Below, piece by piece: positions 28,289 to 37,615 of a DNA stretch of 64,000 nt (positions are counted from its first letter, which is position 1; every line of letters begins with the position of its first letter). A model generated the notes under the pieces. That model did not search any database. It saw nothing but the letters and a program-made list of their open reading frames with translations, and had not been told where the DNA came from. The DNA is from an uncultured Clostridia bacterium (lineage in GTDB: Bacteria; Bacillota; Clostridia; UMGS1810). Location of the stretch: contig CAKSIN010000013.1 of assembly GCA_934463115.1 (NCBI GenBank), forward strand, positions 1 to 64,000, read 5' to 3'. The position numbers were made by a program, and so were the translations under genes.

Positions 28289-29464
28289 TTATGCGCAGTT
28301 TGTGATGCGAATACATCCACCGGGGTTTGTGCACATAAGTTCTCCATAGTTTACAAGAAGTGCTCTGTACGCGCTGTATTCTTCCATAAGGTTGAAAATA
28401 CCGCCGCCCTGAAGCTGAGCGAATCCCCAATCCGACGAATGGAATTCAACACATCCGGTTTCAACTCCCCACATTTCCTTTTCGGGCACAAAGCTTTCGT
28501 TTACGATATCAATTTCCTTGCTGCCGAAAACAAATTTGATAGCCTTGAATCCGCCCTGAATTTCATGCGACCTGTCCTCAACACGAACATTGTTTGTTCT
28601 GAGGTATGTAACATAGTTATCATACGCTTCATCACCGCAAAGAATCATGTCAACATCCGAGTTTTTCTCGTTCTTTGCAAGTCTGAGTGTTTTTGTGATT
28701 GTTCCGTCGTCGATATCTCCGCCGGCATCGTTTACGATAGGCTTGAGGAACGAATTGGATGACTTATTCAGACCGTACAGAGTTGTAATAGAATCATCGA
28801 ATATTGCTCCGAGTCCTGTAATTTCCCTGTTGTACGAATTCTGAACGGTTATAAATCCGGCAGAGAATGTCTGTGCGTCACCGCTTATTGTAATTGTCTT
28901 GCCTGCGCGGTCAACATTGAGAATACGTCTGCCTTTGCCGCCTGTCTGAGGTGTAGTGCCGCCTGTTGCATAGATATCAACAATCAGACCTTCTTTGAGG
29001 TACTTAACGTCAGCCACCTCGATTTTGTTACCCGCTGCCGAAAGTGCCTTTGTAGTGGTGAGAATACCTGTACCGTTTCCAAACAGCGACCTGCCGACAT
29101 TCCACTTTGCCGTTTCGTATGCGCCCTTAACTTCTGTGGTAAGAGCGTTTGCCATAGCTCCGGCTGTGCCCGTAAGCCTTACTGCCTTTTCGGAAATAAG
29201 GACATTAACAAACATATCCTTTGAGCTTGTCTTAAAACCTTCCATTCTGACTCCGCCTGCCATAGGTGTCTTCTGCCCCTCGGCACCGTATCCGAATCCG
29301 CCTGAAAGTCCTACCGGAGCGGTTGCAACAATATCGTTGGCAACAAGTTTGGGTTTCTTGATTTTTCCGAGCAGGGCGGAGGGCTGTATTCCAAGCTGAT
29401 TACGCCATGCAGGGAGATAGTTTTCTTTGAGTGCTTTTTCAAAAGTAATTAAATTCTGTTCCAT
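28289..29464 (-). CDS. Major capsid protein
   Basis: A 391-residue protein, N-terminal MEQNLITFEKALKENYLPAW. Motifs include VMVNVLISEKAVRLTG-type beta strands, DVDMILCGDEAYDNYVTYLR (typical of capsid P-domain regions) and a C-terminal WGFAQLQGGGIFNLMEEYSAYRALLVNYGE. It follows scaffold and portal genes. HK97-type fold expected, as for all tailed phages. No scaffold or protease fusion is seen. Confidence 0.85.
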   Translation of the reverse strand: MEQNLITFEKALKENYLPAWRNQLGIQPSALLGKIKKPKLVANDIVATAPVGLSGGFGYGAEGQKTPMAGGVRMEGFKTSSKDMFVNVLISEKAVRLTGTAGAMANALTTEVKGAYETAKWNVGRSLFGNGTGILTTTKALSAAGNKIEVADVKYLKEGLIVDIYATGGTTPQTGGKGRRILNVDRAGKTITISGDAQTFSAGFITVQNSYNREITGLGAIFDDSITTLYGLNKSSNSFLKPIVNDAGGDIDDGTITKTLRLAKNEKNSDVDMILCGDEAYDNYVTYLRTNNVRVEDRSHEIQGGFKAIKFVFGSKEIDIVNESFVPEKEMWGVETGCVEFHSSDWGFAQLQGGGIFNLMEEYSAYRALLVNYGELMCTNPGGCIRITNCA

Positions 29465-29494
29465 GTAAATTTCATCTCCTGTTAAAATTTGTTG

Positions 29495-30451
29495 TTAATT
29501 TCCGAAATACTGTTCAAACATCTGATTGGTTCTCTCAGATGCTTCGTCGAGTGTTTCGGGTTTCTTTTTTATATCGAGTGCCGCGTTTACCGCGCCGCTG
29601 CTCGCAGATAACGGTGGCACTTGCTGACTGTTTTTGATTTGTTCAATTCTTTGCCTTTCAATAAGCTGCTGCAGCTCCGGATTGCTGTTATACATCGCAA
29701 GCAATTCCTCGGTTGTAGGTTCTTTCGGCGGTGCGGGCGGTGTATTAATACTGTTTACACCCTTTGCCATTGCAAAAGCGTTAATATAGCGTTCGTCCGC
29801 CGGCATATCCTCTGATTGCAGCCATTTATTATTGGCAATTATCCCGTCGAGCTGCGGAAGCATGTCTTTTATGCCGCTAAGCTCCGGTATTTTTGAAAGG
29901 CTGTCGATTACCTCGGCTTTTTCTGCCTCGTGCATGCCTTTCTTGGCGTACTCAATAGCCGGCGTCAATTCCTGCATTATCTGCTGCCGGTTAAAAGCCG
30001 CCATTTCTTCGGCAAATTTTTTGAGCGCGTTCTGCTGTGTTTCCTCATCGGAAAAAGCAAGACCGGAAATATCCAAAGTCGGAGCTTCAAGCGCTTTTTC
30101 AATAATTTTGTTTTCGTTTGACCTGGATATCTCGTCCACAGTGCCCTGCAATTGCTGATTCTGCTGTTTGAGTGCCTCAATCTCCTGCATAGCCTGCTGA
30201 AGTTGAGCATCTTTTTCCGACGCTGCCTGCGCAGCTATTTCAGCCGTTTTGGTTGCATCGTCAAGCGTCTGACTTTCGGCGGAAGCATTTTGTGCCGGTG
30301 TTTCCTGCTGCGCTGCTTCCGCTGTCGGTGTTTCCGCGGATTCATTCTCGGTATTTGACTGCGGAGCGGTACTTTGTACATCCGCTTCCGAATCATTGTT
30401 TTTAAACATCGTTTCTGTTGCCATATTGGCATCTTCAAATGGTTTTGACAT
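29495..30451 (-). CDS. Capsid scaffold protein
   Basis: A 318-residue, very acidic, Gln/Ala-rich protein; ATG at 30451 has AGGAGG upstream. Residues 20-70 are a disordered Glu/Thr/Ala region. Residues 75-115 are a coiled coil (QLQQAMQEIEALKQQNQQLQ). After it comes TLDISGLAFSDEETQQNALK, a motif also present in the membrane protein at 48204. The C-terminus is helical with a charged end (TLDEASERTNQMFEQYFGN). It sits between portal and capsid genes, the usual place of a scaffold. Confidence 0.82.
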   Translation of the reverse strand: MSKPFEDANMATETMFKNNDSEADVQSTAPQSNTENESAETPTAEAAQQETPAQNASAESQTLDDATKTAEIAAQAASEKDAQLQQAMQEIEALKQQNQQLQGTVDEISRSNENKIIEKALEAPTLDISGLAFSDEETQQNALKKFAEEMAAFNRQQIMQELTPAIEYAKKGMHEAEKAEVIDSLSKIPELSGIKDMLPQLDGIIANNKWLQSEDMPADERYINAFAMAKGVNSINTPPAPPKEPTTEELLAMYNSNPELQQLIERQRIEQIKNSQQVPPLSASSGAVNAALDIKKKPETLDEASERTNQMFEQYFGN

Positions 30452-30452
30452 A

Positions 30453-32489
30453 TCAATTTCCCTCCTGTACATTTATCGGCAATTCTGCACTTGCGGCAGA
30501 TTGCTGTTGTATTGATTTATGCTCGCGCAAATGATTTTCCAGCGCGGCGGCATATTCCGGCTTATTGTTTTTCAGAATCCTAAAATCCATCTGCAATATG
30601 TAGCGCAAATGTTCCTCAATGTGTATGTCGTGATCGTCAAACTCCGAAACCTGCGGAATAACACCGTTCTCAAAAAATATATTTTCGCGCTGTGCCGCTT
30701 GGATATGAAGTGTGTTTATACTCATAATGTCGGAATAATTGCCAATCTTCATATACTCAAGCGCGCGATTTTTAACACGCTGCGATATACGCCCGTCGCT
30801 GTCGGTGAATAATCCCATGTTATATGCATCAAAAAACCGCTGTTTTTGCACATCCTCGCTAAGCAACAACTCATTTTCCGTCACAAAATCAACATCGTAG
30901 CTGTTTATATCGCGATTTGACCACACAACAGCTTTTGCTATGTCGTTTGTACCGACATATTTAACCACCCTGTGTGTTGTGGCATATCTTTTGTAGATTT
31001 CAAGCCACATTATGGCGAGATTGCGAACAGAGTTTCTTATATGGTCTCCGGTAAGAGACAGCCGTGTGTTATCTATCTCCATGAGATTTGAAATAGCCGT
31101 TCCGGACATGTTGCTTTGCGGTGCATTACCGCTCACCATAAGCTGCGACACTCCGGCTACATACTCCATATCATTTTTGAGATTATATCTTTCCGCCATT
31201 ATCTCTGACGGCAATTGTCCGTTTTCGACAGGTCGCGGCGGATTTGTTCCGGCTCTGTATACAAGAATCGCTCCCGGTTCAATGCCGTGGTCTTCAAATT
31301 CCTGAATATCAACAAGGCTGCCTTCTTCAACAAAATAATTTCCGAGTGATAATCTCTTGATGTACTCGTGAATACTGTTGATACATCCGTTATACGTGCG
31401 CTGCAGCGGTATGAGGCTTTCTATGGTGCTGCGCCCGAAGAATTGCCCTGCAACCTCTCTGCACACAACCTGAACAATGGGAATTTTGCTGTATGGCATA
31501 TCACCGTAGTAAACCAGGTGTTCATCTCCGATAATGATAATCATTAATCCGTTCGGTCTGTGTTTTGACGGACGTTCAAAATATGTAATAACCTTTTCGG
31601 CATTTTCGACTGTTCTGTGACCGATTGTTATTGTGGTATTTTCATATCCGAGACCGCCCCCGCACGCAACCGGAGTAAGTTTGAATGTTTCAATACTGCT
31701 GCCCTCAACTTTTACACCGTATAGGTCGTATATATCGTCTTTGCTTTTAACCTGCTCAAGAATTATAGAACGCTGGCTTTCTATACCCTGTTTGAATATA
31801 CTTTCCGGAAAGATTTCGTACGGCGAGATAAGGCCATAATCCAAATCACCCTGGTAATATGCTTTTTCAATTGTGCGTTCTACTCCGTCTGCTTCTGTAA
31901 TAACGGTTTGTTCCGTCGCATAGCGTTCACCTTTGTCCTTATCCCACCATGACATCCAAAAGCAATTGCCACATAGCTCATTCCAGTAAATCATCGTATT
32001 TTTCTTTGATTCAAAGTCAGTATTTTTTTGAGTGTATTGCAATATATTGGTTGACACTTCAGCCTTGGCATAATCGTCGAGTTCATTTGTTGCCGGCTTG
32101 ACTTTCATCATATAATTTATCTTTTTGAGATTGGCAATACGGGTTTCAATCAGCGGTGCAATGTTATTGAACACCTCTCGATTGAGCCAATCATATACAG
32201 GTTGAAGCTGCTCAATATCTCCATGGTACGGGTTTACTTCGCAATACTGATTACCGACCAAAAAATTAGCATTGAGCGTCCATTGCCTTTCGAGCGGCGA
32301 ACGCTGCGCGCGCCTTCGCTCAAGTTCTTCAAGTACATTATGTATAATGTCATCTTTAAATAGTGTGTTGCCGTCCGGATCCACGTCTATAACTTTATTG
32401 TCCGGATTATCATCATTTTGTGATTTACCGAACATGCTGCCTATAGCAGCTGTTATACCGGATATCGGCGGCGAAAACCTAAATTGCAT
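30453..32489 (-). CDS. Portal protein
   Basis: A 678-residue protein, the size of P22-like portals. Motifs include RSPLERQWTLNANFLVGNQY, IAPLIETRIANLKKI, NELCGNCFWMSWWDKDKG, PFYGRSTIESLIPLQRTYN-type sequence (QFFGRSTIESLIPLQRTYNG) and the long helix region NMSGTAISNLMEIDNTRLS. Portal rings thread DNA into the head and hold the tail. It precedes the scaffold gene, with a 1-base gap. Confidence 0.88.
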   Translation of the reverse strand: MQFRFSPPISGITAAIGSMFGKSQNDDNPDNKVIDVDPDGNTLFKDDIIHNVLEELERRRAQRSPLERQWTLNANFLVGNQYCEVNPYHGDIEQLQPVYDWLNREVFNNIAPLIETRIANLKKINYMMKVKPATNELDDYAKAEVSTNILQYTQKNTDFESKKNTMIYWNELCGNCFWMSWWDKDKGERYATEQTVITEADGVERTIEKAYYQGDLDYGLISPYEIFPESIFKQGIESQRSIILEQVKSKDDIYDLYGVKVEGSSIETFKLTPVACGGGLGYENTTITIGHRTVENAEKVITYFERPSKHRPNGLMIIIIGDEHLVYYGDMPYSKIPIVQVVCREVAGQFFGRSTIESLIPLQRTYNGCINSIHEYIKRLSLGNYFVEEGSLVDIQEFEDHGIEPGAILVYRAGTNPPRPVENGQLPSEIMAERYNLKNDMEYVAGVSQLMVSGNAPQSNMSGTAISNLMEIDNTRLSLTGDHIRNSVRNLAIMWLEIYKRYATTHRVVKYVGTNDIAKAVVWSNRDINSYDVDFVTENELLLSEDVQKQRFFDAYNMGLFTDSDGRISQRVKNRALEYMKIGNYSDIMSINTLHIQAAQRENIFFENGVIPQVSEFDDHDIHIEEHLRYILQMDFRILKNNKPEYAAALENHLREHKSIQQQSAASAELPINVQEGN

Positions 32490-32494
32490 TGTCT

Positions 32495-32680
32495 CTATTC
32501 ACCAACCTTGCCCCGCCATTTTTTAATAGCTCTTTCGTGTGCGGATGAAAATTTTTTACTTTTTTCTTTGGATTTGTATTCTGAAAGGCTCGTACTCATA
32601 ATGCGGTCATACAAGTCCTTTCGTTCAAAATGATGCACAACACAAAGAAGTGCTATAATGCCGCATAAAATATAAATCAT
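32495..32680 (-). CDS. Small membrane protein in packaging module
   Basis: 61 residues with an N-terminal membrane helix (MIYILCGIIALLCVVHHF) and a Lys/Glu-rich tail. It starts 13 bases after the zinc-finger gene and ends 5 bases before the portal start. Not recognised; may be a small accessory morphogenesis protein. Confidence 0.6.
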   Translation of the reverse strand: MIYILCGIIALLCVVHHFERKDLYDRIMSTSLSEYKSKEKSKKFSSAHERAIKKWRGKVGE

Positions 32681-32693
32681 GTGCCCTCACCCC

Positions 32694-33128
32694 TTACTTA
32701 TCGCCGTTTGCATTGCAACGCTTTTCATGCGCTTGCAGGGCGCGTTTTGAAGCAAAGTGTTTTCCACAAGTGCTGCACACGTATGATATCGCCTGTGTTG
32801 TCATATTCGTTTGCGAATCTGTTTCAAGTTTTTCCGCAGGTACAATTTCATCAGGTGTTTCGTCTTCAATCACTTCATTCTCACATGCGACCATATCTGT
32901 GCCGAGAGCTGCCGCGTTAAAAAACAACGGCGGAATCGACGTTTTATTTTCCGGCATGTTGCTGTGCGTTTCCGGTTTGATTTCGTCAAGTGCTCCGAGA
33001 GCCTGCCCTAAACACGATTTGCAAATGATAACCGTATTTCCAAATTCCCTTGTGCGTGATATTGAATAACAATTGATATTGTTGCACCCTCTTACATCGC
33101 ACTTTCTTTTTACTTCTCGTACATACAT
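32694..33128 (-). CDS. Two-zinc-finger protein between terminase and portal
   Basis: A 144-residue protein. An N-terminal Cys4-type site (CDVRGCNNINCYSI...CKSC) and a C-terminal classical-looking C2H2 finger (YVCSTCGKHFASKRALQAHEKRC) are joined by an acidic linker. Its ATG shares the last base of the large terminase stop. C2H2 fingers usually bind nucleic acid. A packaging or DNA-recognition role is possible but unproven. Confidence 0.7.
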   Translation of the reverse strand: MYVREVKRKCDVRGCNNINCYSISRTREFGNTVIICKSCLGQALGALDEIKPETHSNMPENKTSIPPLFFNAAALGTDMVACENEVIEDETPDEIVPAEKLETDSQTNMTTQAISYVCSTCGKHFASKRALQAHEKRCNANGDK

Positions 33129-34468
33129 CAGTAATAACCTCTTTTCATTCTGCTGCCATGCAGCACCTTATTTTTATAGCTTTGCAGATTCTTCTCAAAT
33201 CCGCTTAACTTATTTTCTTTGTCGGCAGGATAAACATATTGCAAGCAGAAATATCTGAGCGCATCCGGAAGATGTGTTATATCATGCGGTTCTGTCATGC
33301 AATCCGTCGGTTTCTTGGCGTCCCTTTGTAATGCCGGCAAACATTCTATTATCCCGGTACAATTTGAAAATATTTTAAGTCGGCTTTCACCGTTTTTGAC
33401 GCCGAGCAATTCTTTGACCGCAAGCCAGCCTGTTTCACGGTTTCTGTTTCCTTTAAAAAGAGGCAGACCGTTTTCGCGGAATATATCCGCCTTACTTTTT
33501 GCCGTTTCCTGTGAACGTGCCCAGAGGTCGTCCGGAGCGACAGTGTACAGTATTTCCTCTCCTTCGGATAGTTTTACAATATCAGCAGCACCGCTTGATA
33601 TAACCTTATCGCTTTCGGCATATTCACGATACACATAGTAATCTCCGCGTTCATCTACAGCTATCCAAAGACATGCAAGACAGTCAAGTCCGTAGTCAAT
33701 GGTTCGGTAATGCTTCCAATGCTTCGGTATATCGAACGGCTCAATGACATGAACGCTTCTGTCAAATTCGGAAAAATATTGTCCTGCAAGCATATCCCAA
33801 TTCCCGTCGCGCCATGCCTGCCTTAGTCCGTCGGGCAGACTGTCGAGCATTTTTACATACTCTTTGTCGTTTTGTAAAAGAACCTCGTTATCCTGTACCG
33901 TAGCCGGTATAAAGGCATAATCGTCTGCATCCTCGCCCTCTTTATACTTCCTTGTTATAAAAAGACGTTTAACCCACTCGTGCCCTACTCCGCCCGGGTT
34001 GCATGTAATATAAACGCGCTTAGGAAAATTATTGGCACCGCGGACAGACGGATATATTGTGCTGAATTGATATTCCGTAAACTGCGTCGCCTCATCGAAG
34101 AACATTACATCGTATTCAACACCCTGGTACTGCAGCGCATCGCTGTCGGCAGCACAATAACCGAGTTCAATAATGCTTCCGTTTGGAAAAGTAAACAGTT
34201 TATCCTGTTTCTTGTACACTGCAATTCCTTTCAGGAGTTTCTCAAGCTCGCGTACGTGGTTTCTTTCCAAATCTCGGTATGAACGACGCAAAAGCAGTAT
34301 TTTAATTCCGGAAAAACGCAGTGCCATAAGCACGGCTTTTCTCTGAACTGCCCATGACTTTCCGCCGCCTCGCGCTCCGCCGTATCCGGTAAATCGCTTT
34401 CTGCTTTTAAAAAACAACTCTTGTTTAGGATTCATTGTAGACAAATCGAGGGTAGCGCTACTCTGCAT
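33128..34468 (-). CDS. terL: Terminase large subunit
   Basis: A 446-residue protein. The ATPase domain has Walker A GGARGGGKSWAVQRKA near residue 32, Walker B DVMFFDEATQF near 118 and coupling motif ITCNPGG near 152. The C-terminal nuclease domain begins with RTIDYGLDCLACLWIAVD (first Asp) near 245. It packages DNA into the prohead. It overlaps the small subunit gene by 11 bases. Confidence 0.93.
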   Translation of the reverse strand: MQSSATLDLSTMNPKQELFFKSRKRFTGYGGARGGGKSWAVQRKAVLMALRFSGIKILLLRRSYRDLERNHVRELEKLLKGIAVYKKQDKLFTFPNGSIIELGYCAADSDALQYQGVEYDVMFFDEATQFTEYQFSTIYPSVRGANNFPKRVYITCNPGGVGHEWVKRLFITRKYKEGEDADDYAFIPATVQDNEVLLQNDKEYVKMLDSLPDGLRQAWRDGNWDMLAGQYFSEFDRSVHVIEPFDIPKHWKHYRTIDYGLDCLACLWIAVDERGDYYVYREYAESDKVISSGAADIVKLSEGEEILYTVAPDDLWARSQETAKSKADIFRENGLPLFKGNRNRETGWLAVKELLGVKNGESRLKIFSNCTGIIECLPALQRDAKKPTDCMTEPHDITHLPDALRYFCLQYVYPADKENKLSGFEKNLQSYKNKVLHGSRMKRGYY

Positions 34469-34853
34469 ACTCGTCTACTCCCTCCGGAAGTGTGATATTA
34501 ATATCCATTCTTTCTGTAGCATCGCCGTCTGCAAGAGCTTTTTTGTCATACAAAGTGCCGATAACAGTAGTGAGATGATTAACGGGAATGTCCCTACTTT
34601 CATCGTCAAGCTCTTTTTCGAGTCTGCTTGCTGCCTTTTTTATGAGCCTGCTTGCCATTTCGGAAAACTCTTGTCCTTTTTCATTTCGAAGTTTTACAAA
34701 TTCCGGCTTGTCCTTGTTTTTATCAACAATGTTTTTAACTGTTGTAACAGGCAATTTCAAATCCCTTGCCGTTTCCATGTAGTTGTTTGTAACCGTCCAA
34801 GAGGTCATAATCTGATAAACCATCTCGGGCGATGTTTTTTTACCTCTTGCCAT
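34458..34853 (-). CDS. terS: Terminase small subunit
   Basis: 131 residues, ATG at 34853 with AAGGCGGTG upstream. An N-terminal helix-turn-helix (TVTNNYMETARDLKLPVTTVKNIV) is followed by oligomerisation helices (SRLIKKAASRLEKELDDES). It directly precedes and overlaps terL. DNA-recognition subunit of the packaging motor. Confidence 0.82.
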   Translation of the reverse strand: MARGKKTSPEMVYQIMTSWTVTNNYMETARDLKLPVTTVKNIVDKNKDKPEFVKLRNEKGQEFSEMASRLIKKAASRLEKELDDESRDIPVNHLTTVIGTLYDKKALADGDATERMDINITLPEGVDEYAE

Positions 34854-34926
34854 TTTTCCCACCGCCTTATCTGAATAATAAATCAATTCACGCGTCAGTT
34901 ATCGGACAATTTCAAAATTTTATGTG

Positions 34927-34965
34927 AAAAATAAAACACCTCGGCGATTAACTATCGCCAAAGTG
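34927..34965 (-). terminator. Terminator between early and late regions
   Basis: CACTTTGGCGAT and ATCGCCGAGGTG pair around AGTTA on the minus strand, then TTTTATTTTT. It separates the early gene train (ending at 34982) from terS. A late promoter or antitermination must therefore act here. No clear sigma-A late promoter is seen in 34854-34926. Confidence 0.8.
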
Positions 34966-34981
34966 CTTTATCGTTAAAATG

Positions 34982-35251
34982 CTATTTAAACCAGCTCTCG
35001 TAAAATTGCTTGCTCAGAGCATAGAGCCGCTTTTCATTTACAAATGTTTCCCGGGATATACAAGCAACTGTTTTGAAATCGTTTGTAAGAACCTCATACA
35101 ATGCCTTATAATCCTCGCCGCCTATTTCTATACACATATTTAATATTTTCTGTTGAATATCTTCAGGCATATCCTCAACATTCACGCATATAAAATGAAT
35201 TAAACCCTGCTTATTGTACGGGAGCCGTATACCCCTGCGCTTTCGAAACAT
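34982..35251 (-). CDS. Phage early protein of unknown function
   Basis: 89 residues, basic N-terminus (MFRKRRGIRLPYNKQGLIHF), then a helical domain with CIEIGGEDYKALYEVLTND and SRETFVNEKRLYALSKQFYE. It is the last gene before the early terminator. A family common in clostridial phages by appearance, function unknown. Confidence 0.6.
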   Translation of the reverse strand: MFRKRRGIRLPYNKQGLIHFICVNVEDMPEDIQQKILNMCIEIGGEDYKALYEVLTNDFKTVACISRETFVNEKRLYALSKQFYESWFK

Positions 35252-35266
35252 TTTTCCACCTCATTT

Positions 35267-35464
35267 TTAATCGAATTGCTTGTACGCAATTTTCTCAAGC
35301 ATTTTTACCTTATGTTCTAATATATGTAATGTTTCATCGTATGTGGATATCTTTGACTTCGCCTCTGAAATAATATCCGACTGCTGCTTTATTATCTGCC
35401 TTTGAACGCTGCATAATGCAACAAGCATAAGCATTACTACTATAGTTATAAATTTCTTCATCAT
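35267..35464 (-). CDS. Small membrane-anchored coiled-coil protein
   Basis: 65 residues with an N-terminal membrane helix (FITIVVMLMLVALCSV) and a heptad-like tail (ISTYDETLHILEHKVKMLEK). Not recognised; may be a lysogenic or early membrane effector. Confidence 0.55.
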   Translation of the reverse strand: MMKKFITIVVMLMLVALCSVQRQIIKQQSDIISEAKSKISTYDETLHILEHKVKMLEKIAYKQFD

Positions 35465-35496
35465 ACTTTACTCCTATGAATTGTTTTCATTTAACT

Positions 35497-35880
35497 TTAC
35501 GGTTTTGCTTCAACTGTCGGCAGAACTTCAGTATGCCAATATAATTTATAATGATACGGATCAGTATGAGTGCCAGTAATATCTTCAACCGCATACATCG
35601 TATAATCGTTCAGATAAACATAATTTTTCTTATACTCATTCGGTCCAGTCTTAACCGTTACGACAAGTTCACTGTGACCGTTATTAGAAATGCTCATATA
35701 ACCTTCAGCTTCAAGAATAACCTTATCAGTTCGAGCATTATAAACAGTAATTTTTCTTTCGCATTCAAAGTAGTCCGCCTGCTTAGACAAATTTGTATTT
35801 ACTTTGTCCGCTTCCGAACAACCGGAAAATGCTACAATGATTCCTAAAATCGCTACTATAGTTATAAGTTTTTTCTTCAT
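35497..35880 (-). CDS. Phage-encoded lipoprotein
   Basis: 127 residues from ATG at 35880, chosen because AAAGGAT is eight bases upstream (the ATG at 35886 is too close). Signal peptide MKKKLITIVAILGIIVAFSG with lipobox FSGC near residue 21. The mature part is a beta-sandwich with ARTDKVILEAEGYMSI and NYVYLNDYTMYAVEDITGT. Similar small lipoproteins occur in other Firmicute phages. Surface location suggests a conversion or exclusion role, not shown. Confidence 0.7.
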   Translation of the reverse strand: MKKKLITIVAILGIIVAFSGCSEADKVNTNLSKQADYFECERKITVYNARTDKVILEAEGYMSISNNGHSELVVTVKTGPNEYKKNYVYLNDYTMYAVEDITGTHTDPYHYKLYWHTEVLPTVEAKP

Positions 35881-35900
35881 ATTCATTTATCCTTTCTGCT

Positions 35901-36092
35901 TTAAAATTCCAAAAAATCAACCTTGCCGCATATGTCACATTCGTATCTATATTTTGGCGGATATGACGCAAGTACCATATCGAGTCTTTTTCGCATGTTT
36001 CCGCCGCATTCACATTGATACTTTGGCTCGGAATATGTGCTTGCATTTGTTATAAAAGTTTGATTTCGAGCAATATACTCATCTTTTGTCAT
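35901..36092 (-). CDS. Small zinc-ribbon protein
   Basis: 63 residues with two Cys pairs (CECGG and CDICG), consistent with a zinc ribbon. Part of the early small-gene train. Function unknown. Confidence 0.6.
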   Translation of the reverse strand: MTKDEYIARNQTFITNASTYSEPKYQCECGGNMRKRLDMVLASYPPKYRYECDICGKVDFLEF

Positions 36093-36094
36093 CT

Positions 36095-36517
36095 CTACAC
36101 CTCCAACAATTCGGGATTGTCGTGGATATTGCCAACTACCATTGAAATATCCCAGTCATAATCATTAAACGGCATAAGTTCATCGTTTGCTTCAATATTC
36201 CAACAATAATCGTTTGCATTCCATACAACAACGCCATAATATTCAGCAGTATGTGAATATCCCCAACTATCATCATAATCTGAATAACACTTGACTATAT
36301 CCCCTTCAAACAATAATTCATCATTGGCATATTTTCTTCCTGTGCATTGTCCGACTGTTTCGGGGATAACTTCATATCGCTTCCAATTAAAATTTTTATT
36401 TATAATGTATAATTTGCCGCTGAAAATATAGCAGTGTTCGCCATTACAAACATAATACCCCGTCACCCACTCGCCGTTATCTTTCCGCTTTCCTCTGAAT
36501 ATGTATCTGTTATTCAT
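36095..36517 (-). CDS. YopX family phage protein
   Basis: 140 residues from ATG at 36517. The earlier Met at 36547 is read from the upstream gene. Motifs FRGKRKDNGEWVTGYYV, VIPETVGQCTGRKYANDELL, FEGDIVKCY and VVGNIHDNPELLEV are diagnostic of YopX (PF09643). The family is common in Gram-positive phages and its role is unknown. Its ATG overlaps the TGA of the gene before. Confidence 0.88.
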   Translation of the reverse strand: MNNRYIFRGKRKDNGEWVTGYYVCNGEHCYIFSGKLYIINKNFNWKRYEVIPETVGQCTGRKYANDELLFEGDIVKCYSDYDDSWGYSHTAEYYGVVVWNANDYCWNIEANDELMPFNDYDWDISMVVGNIHDNPELLEV

Positions 36518-36783
36518 TTGTTGCACCGCCTTTCTCCACAACTGCAAAAATCATTATCATCCTTGTAACAATTGTAACCTTCTTCTGCACAAATATCTTG
36601 TCCATAACACATGCCTTCTCTGTCAATAAAATATTTGCAGTCTTTACATCGCACAACCTCCACAACATTAGATTTATTTTTGAAATATCGGCAGTTTTTG
36701 TCTGCTTCCTTATCGTGGTTCATATCCAATTCAACTCCCAAGACTACACAGCGTTTGAAATATATACAATCCTTACAATCCAT
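36514..36783 (-). CDS. Cys-rich early phage protein
   Basis: 89 residues, ATG at 36783 after AAGGCGGTG. It has repeated CKDCIYFKRC / CKDCKYFIDREGMCYG motifs and further Cys pairs, probably two or more zinc sites. The last codons (GERRCNK) encode the ribosome binding site of the YopX gene. Confidence 0.65.
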   Translation of the reverse strand: MDCKDCIYFKRCVVLGVELDMNHDKEADKNCRYFKNKSNVVEVVRCKDCKYFIDREGMCYGQDICAEEGYNCYKDDNDFCSCGERRCNK

Positions 36784-36801
36784 TTGTTGCACCGCCTTAT
36801 T

Positions 36802-37239
36802 TTAAATTTTATTTATACTTGTTACTCCACACTTTGAATTTGAGCGAGTGTATTGGTGATATGCCATATCGCTAATTCGATATGCTTCAAGTTCGGCATC
36901 CATTTTTTTAATCAATTTATGATATTCTTCTTCTCCGACCGTTTCTCTAACAAGATTTTTAAATACTTGAAACGCATATTTATTTTTTTGCTGGTCACAA
37001 ATTTTTCGCATTGCTTTAAATTCTGCAATTTGCTTTTGTTTTATACTTAAAGCTTTTTTTGTATTCATACACCAGCTTGTTTTTTTGTACTTTTCGGATT
37101 TAGATAATGTTTTATAATTTCTTAATTGTATAATCAAATCTTGAATTTCAATTCCAAGCCTTGTGATGTTGTCATCTAAATATCCATTATCATAACTAAA
37201 TTCGTATTTGCATTTGGGGCAAGTTAATTGATATTTCAT
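36802..37239 (-). CDS. Zinc-ribbon/coiled-coil phage protein
   Basis: 145 residues. An N-terminal CPKCKYEF site (partner Cys not clear) is followed by a long helical region (LIIQLRNYKTLSKSEKYK... VRETVGEEEYHKLIKKMD). Start ATG overlaps the previous stop as TAATG. Function unknown. Confidence 0.65.
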   Translation of the reverse strand: MKYQLTCPKCKYEFSYDNGYLDDNITRLGIEIQDLIIQLRNYKTLSKSEKYKKTSWCMNTKKALSIKQKQIAEFKAMRKICDQQKNKYAFQVFKNLVRETVGEEEYHKLIKKMDAELEAYRISDMAYHQYTRSNSKCGVTSINKI

Positions 37240-37430
37240 TACTCCGCACCGCCTTCCTCATCACAAGTCGTTCCAATCATAAAAACAACACAATCGCAAT
37301 TTAATTTTGTGCAGCTTTCCGATGTTCCATAACAAATTTCAAATTCTTGTGGCATACCGTTTACGCAAATTTCTACATCTGCGTTCTGATTATATTCATT
37401 AAGTTTTTCTATTAACTCTTTAACTTTCAT
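37239..37430 (-). CDS. Small phage protein, unknown
   Basis: 63 residues from ATG at 37430 (MKVKELIEKLNEYNQNADVE). This resembles the many phage proteins that begin KVxELIxxLxxxxxDAEV. It ends in GGAE, whose codons form the next ribosome binding site. Confidence 0.65.
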   Translation of the reverse strand: MKVKELIEKLNEYNQNADVEICVNGMPQEFEICYGTSESCTKLNCDCVVFMIGTTCDEEGGAE

Positions 37431-37615
37431 CACTCCGCACCTTCTTTCAACCATAAATTAAATGATTTTCGACAATCAGGGCATAAATCTATATTATCCC
37501 TTTTTTTGAGACAATCGGTAAGTATAATGTGCTCAAACCATAACGTCTCCCCCAACAAAAATGTTTGTGTCATAATATTTCTTACATCACCATTATCACA
37601 TTTCATTGCTTTCAT
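37430..37615 (-). CDS. Small Cys-containing phage protein
   Basis: 61 residues, with CDNGD and LCPDCRKSFNLWL, a half zinc-ribbon plus helix typical of small phage proteins. Ends in EGAE with the TGATG overlap to the next gene. Confidence 0.6.
   Translation of the reverse strand: MKAMKCDNGDVRNIMTQTFLLGETLWFEHIILTDCLKKRDNIDLCPDCRKSFNLWLKEGAE

Noticed and set aside
2683..34468. Siphovirus or myovirus assignment
   Set aside because: No tape measure, tail tube, sheath or baseplate gene is seen; the propeller plug protein and gene order favour a short tail.
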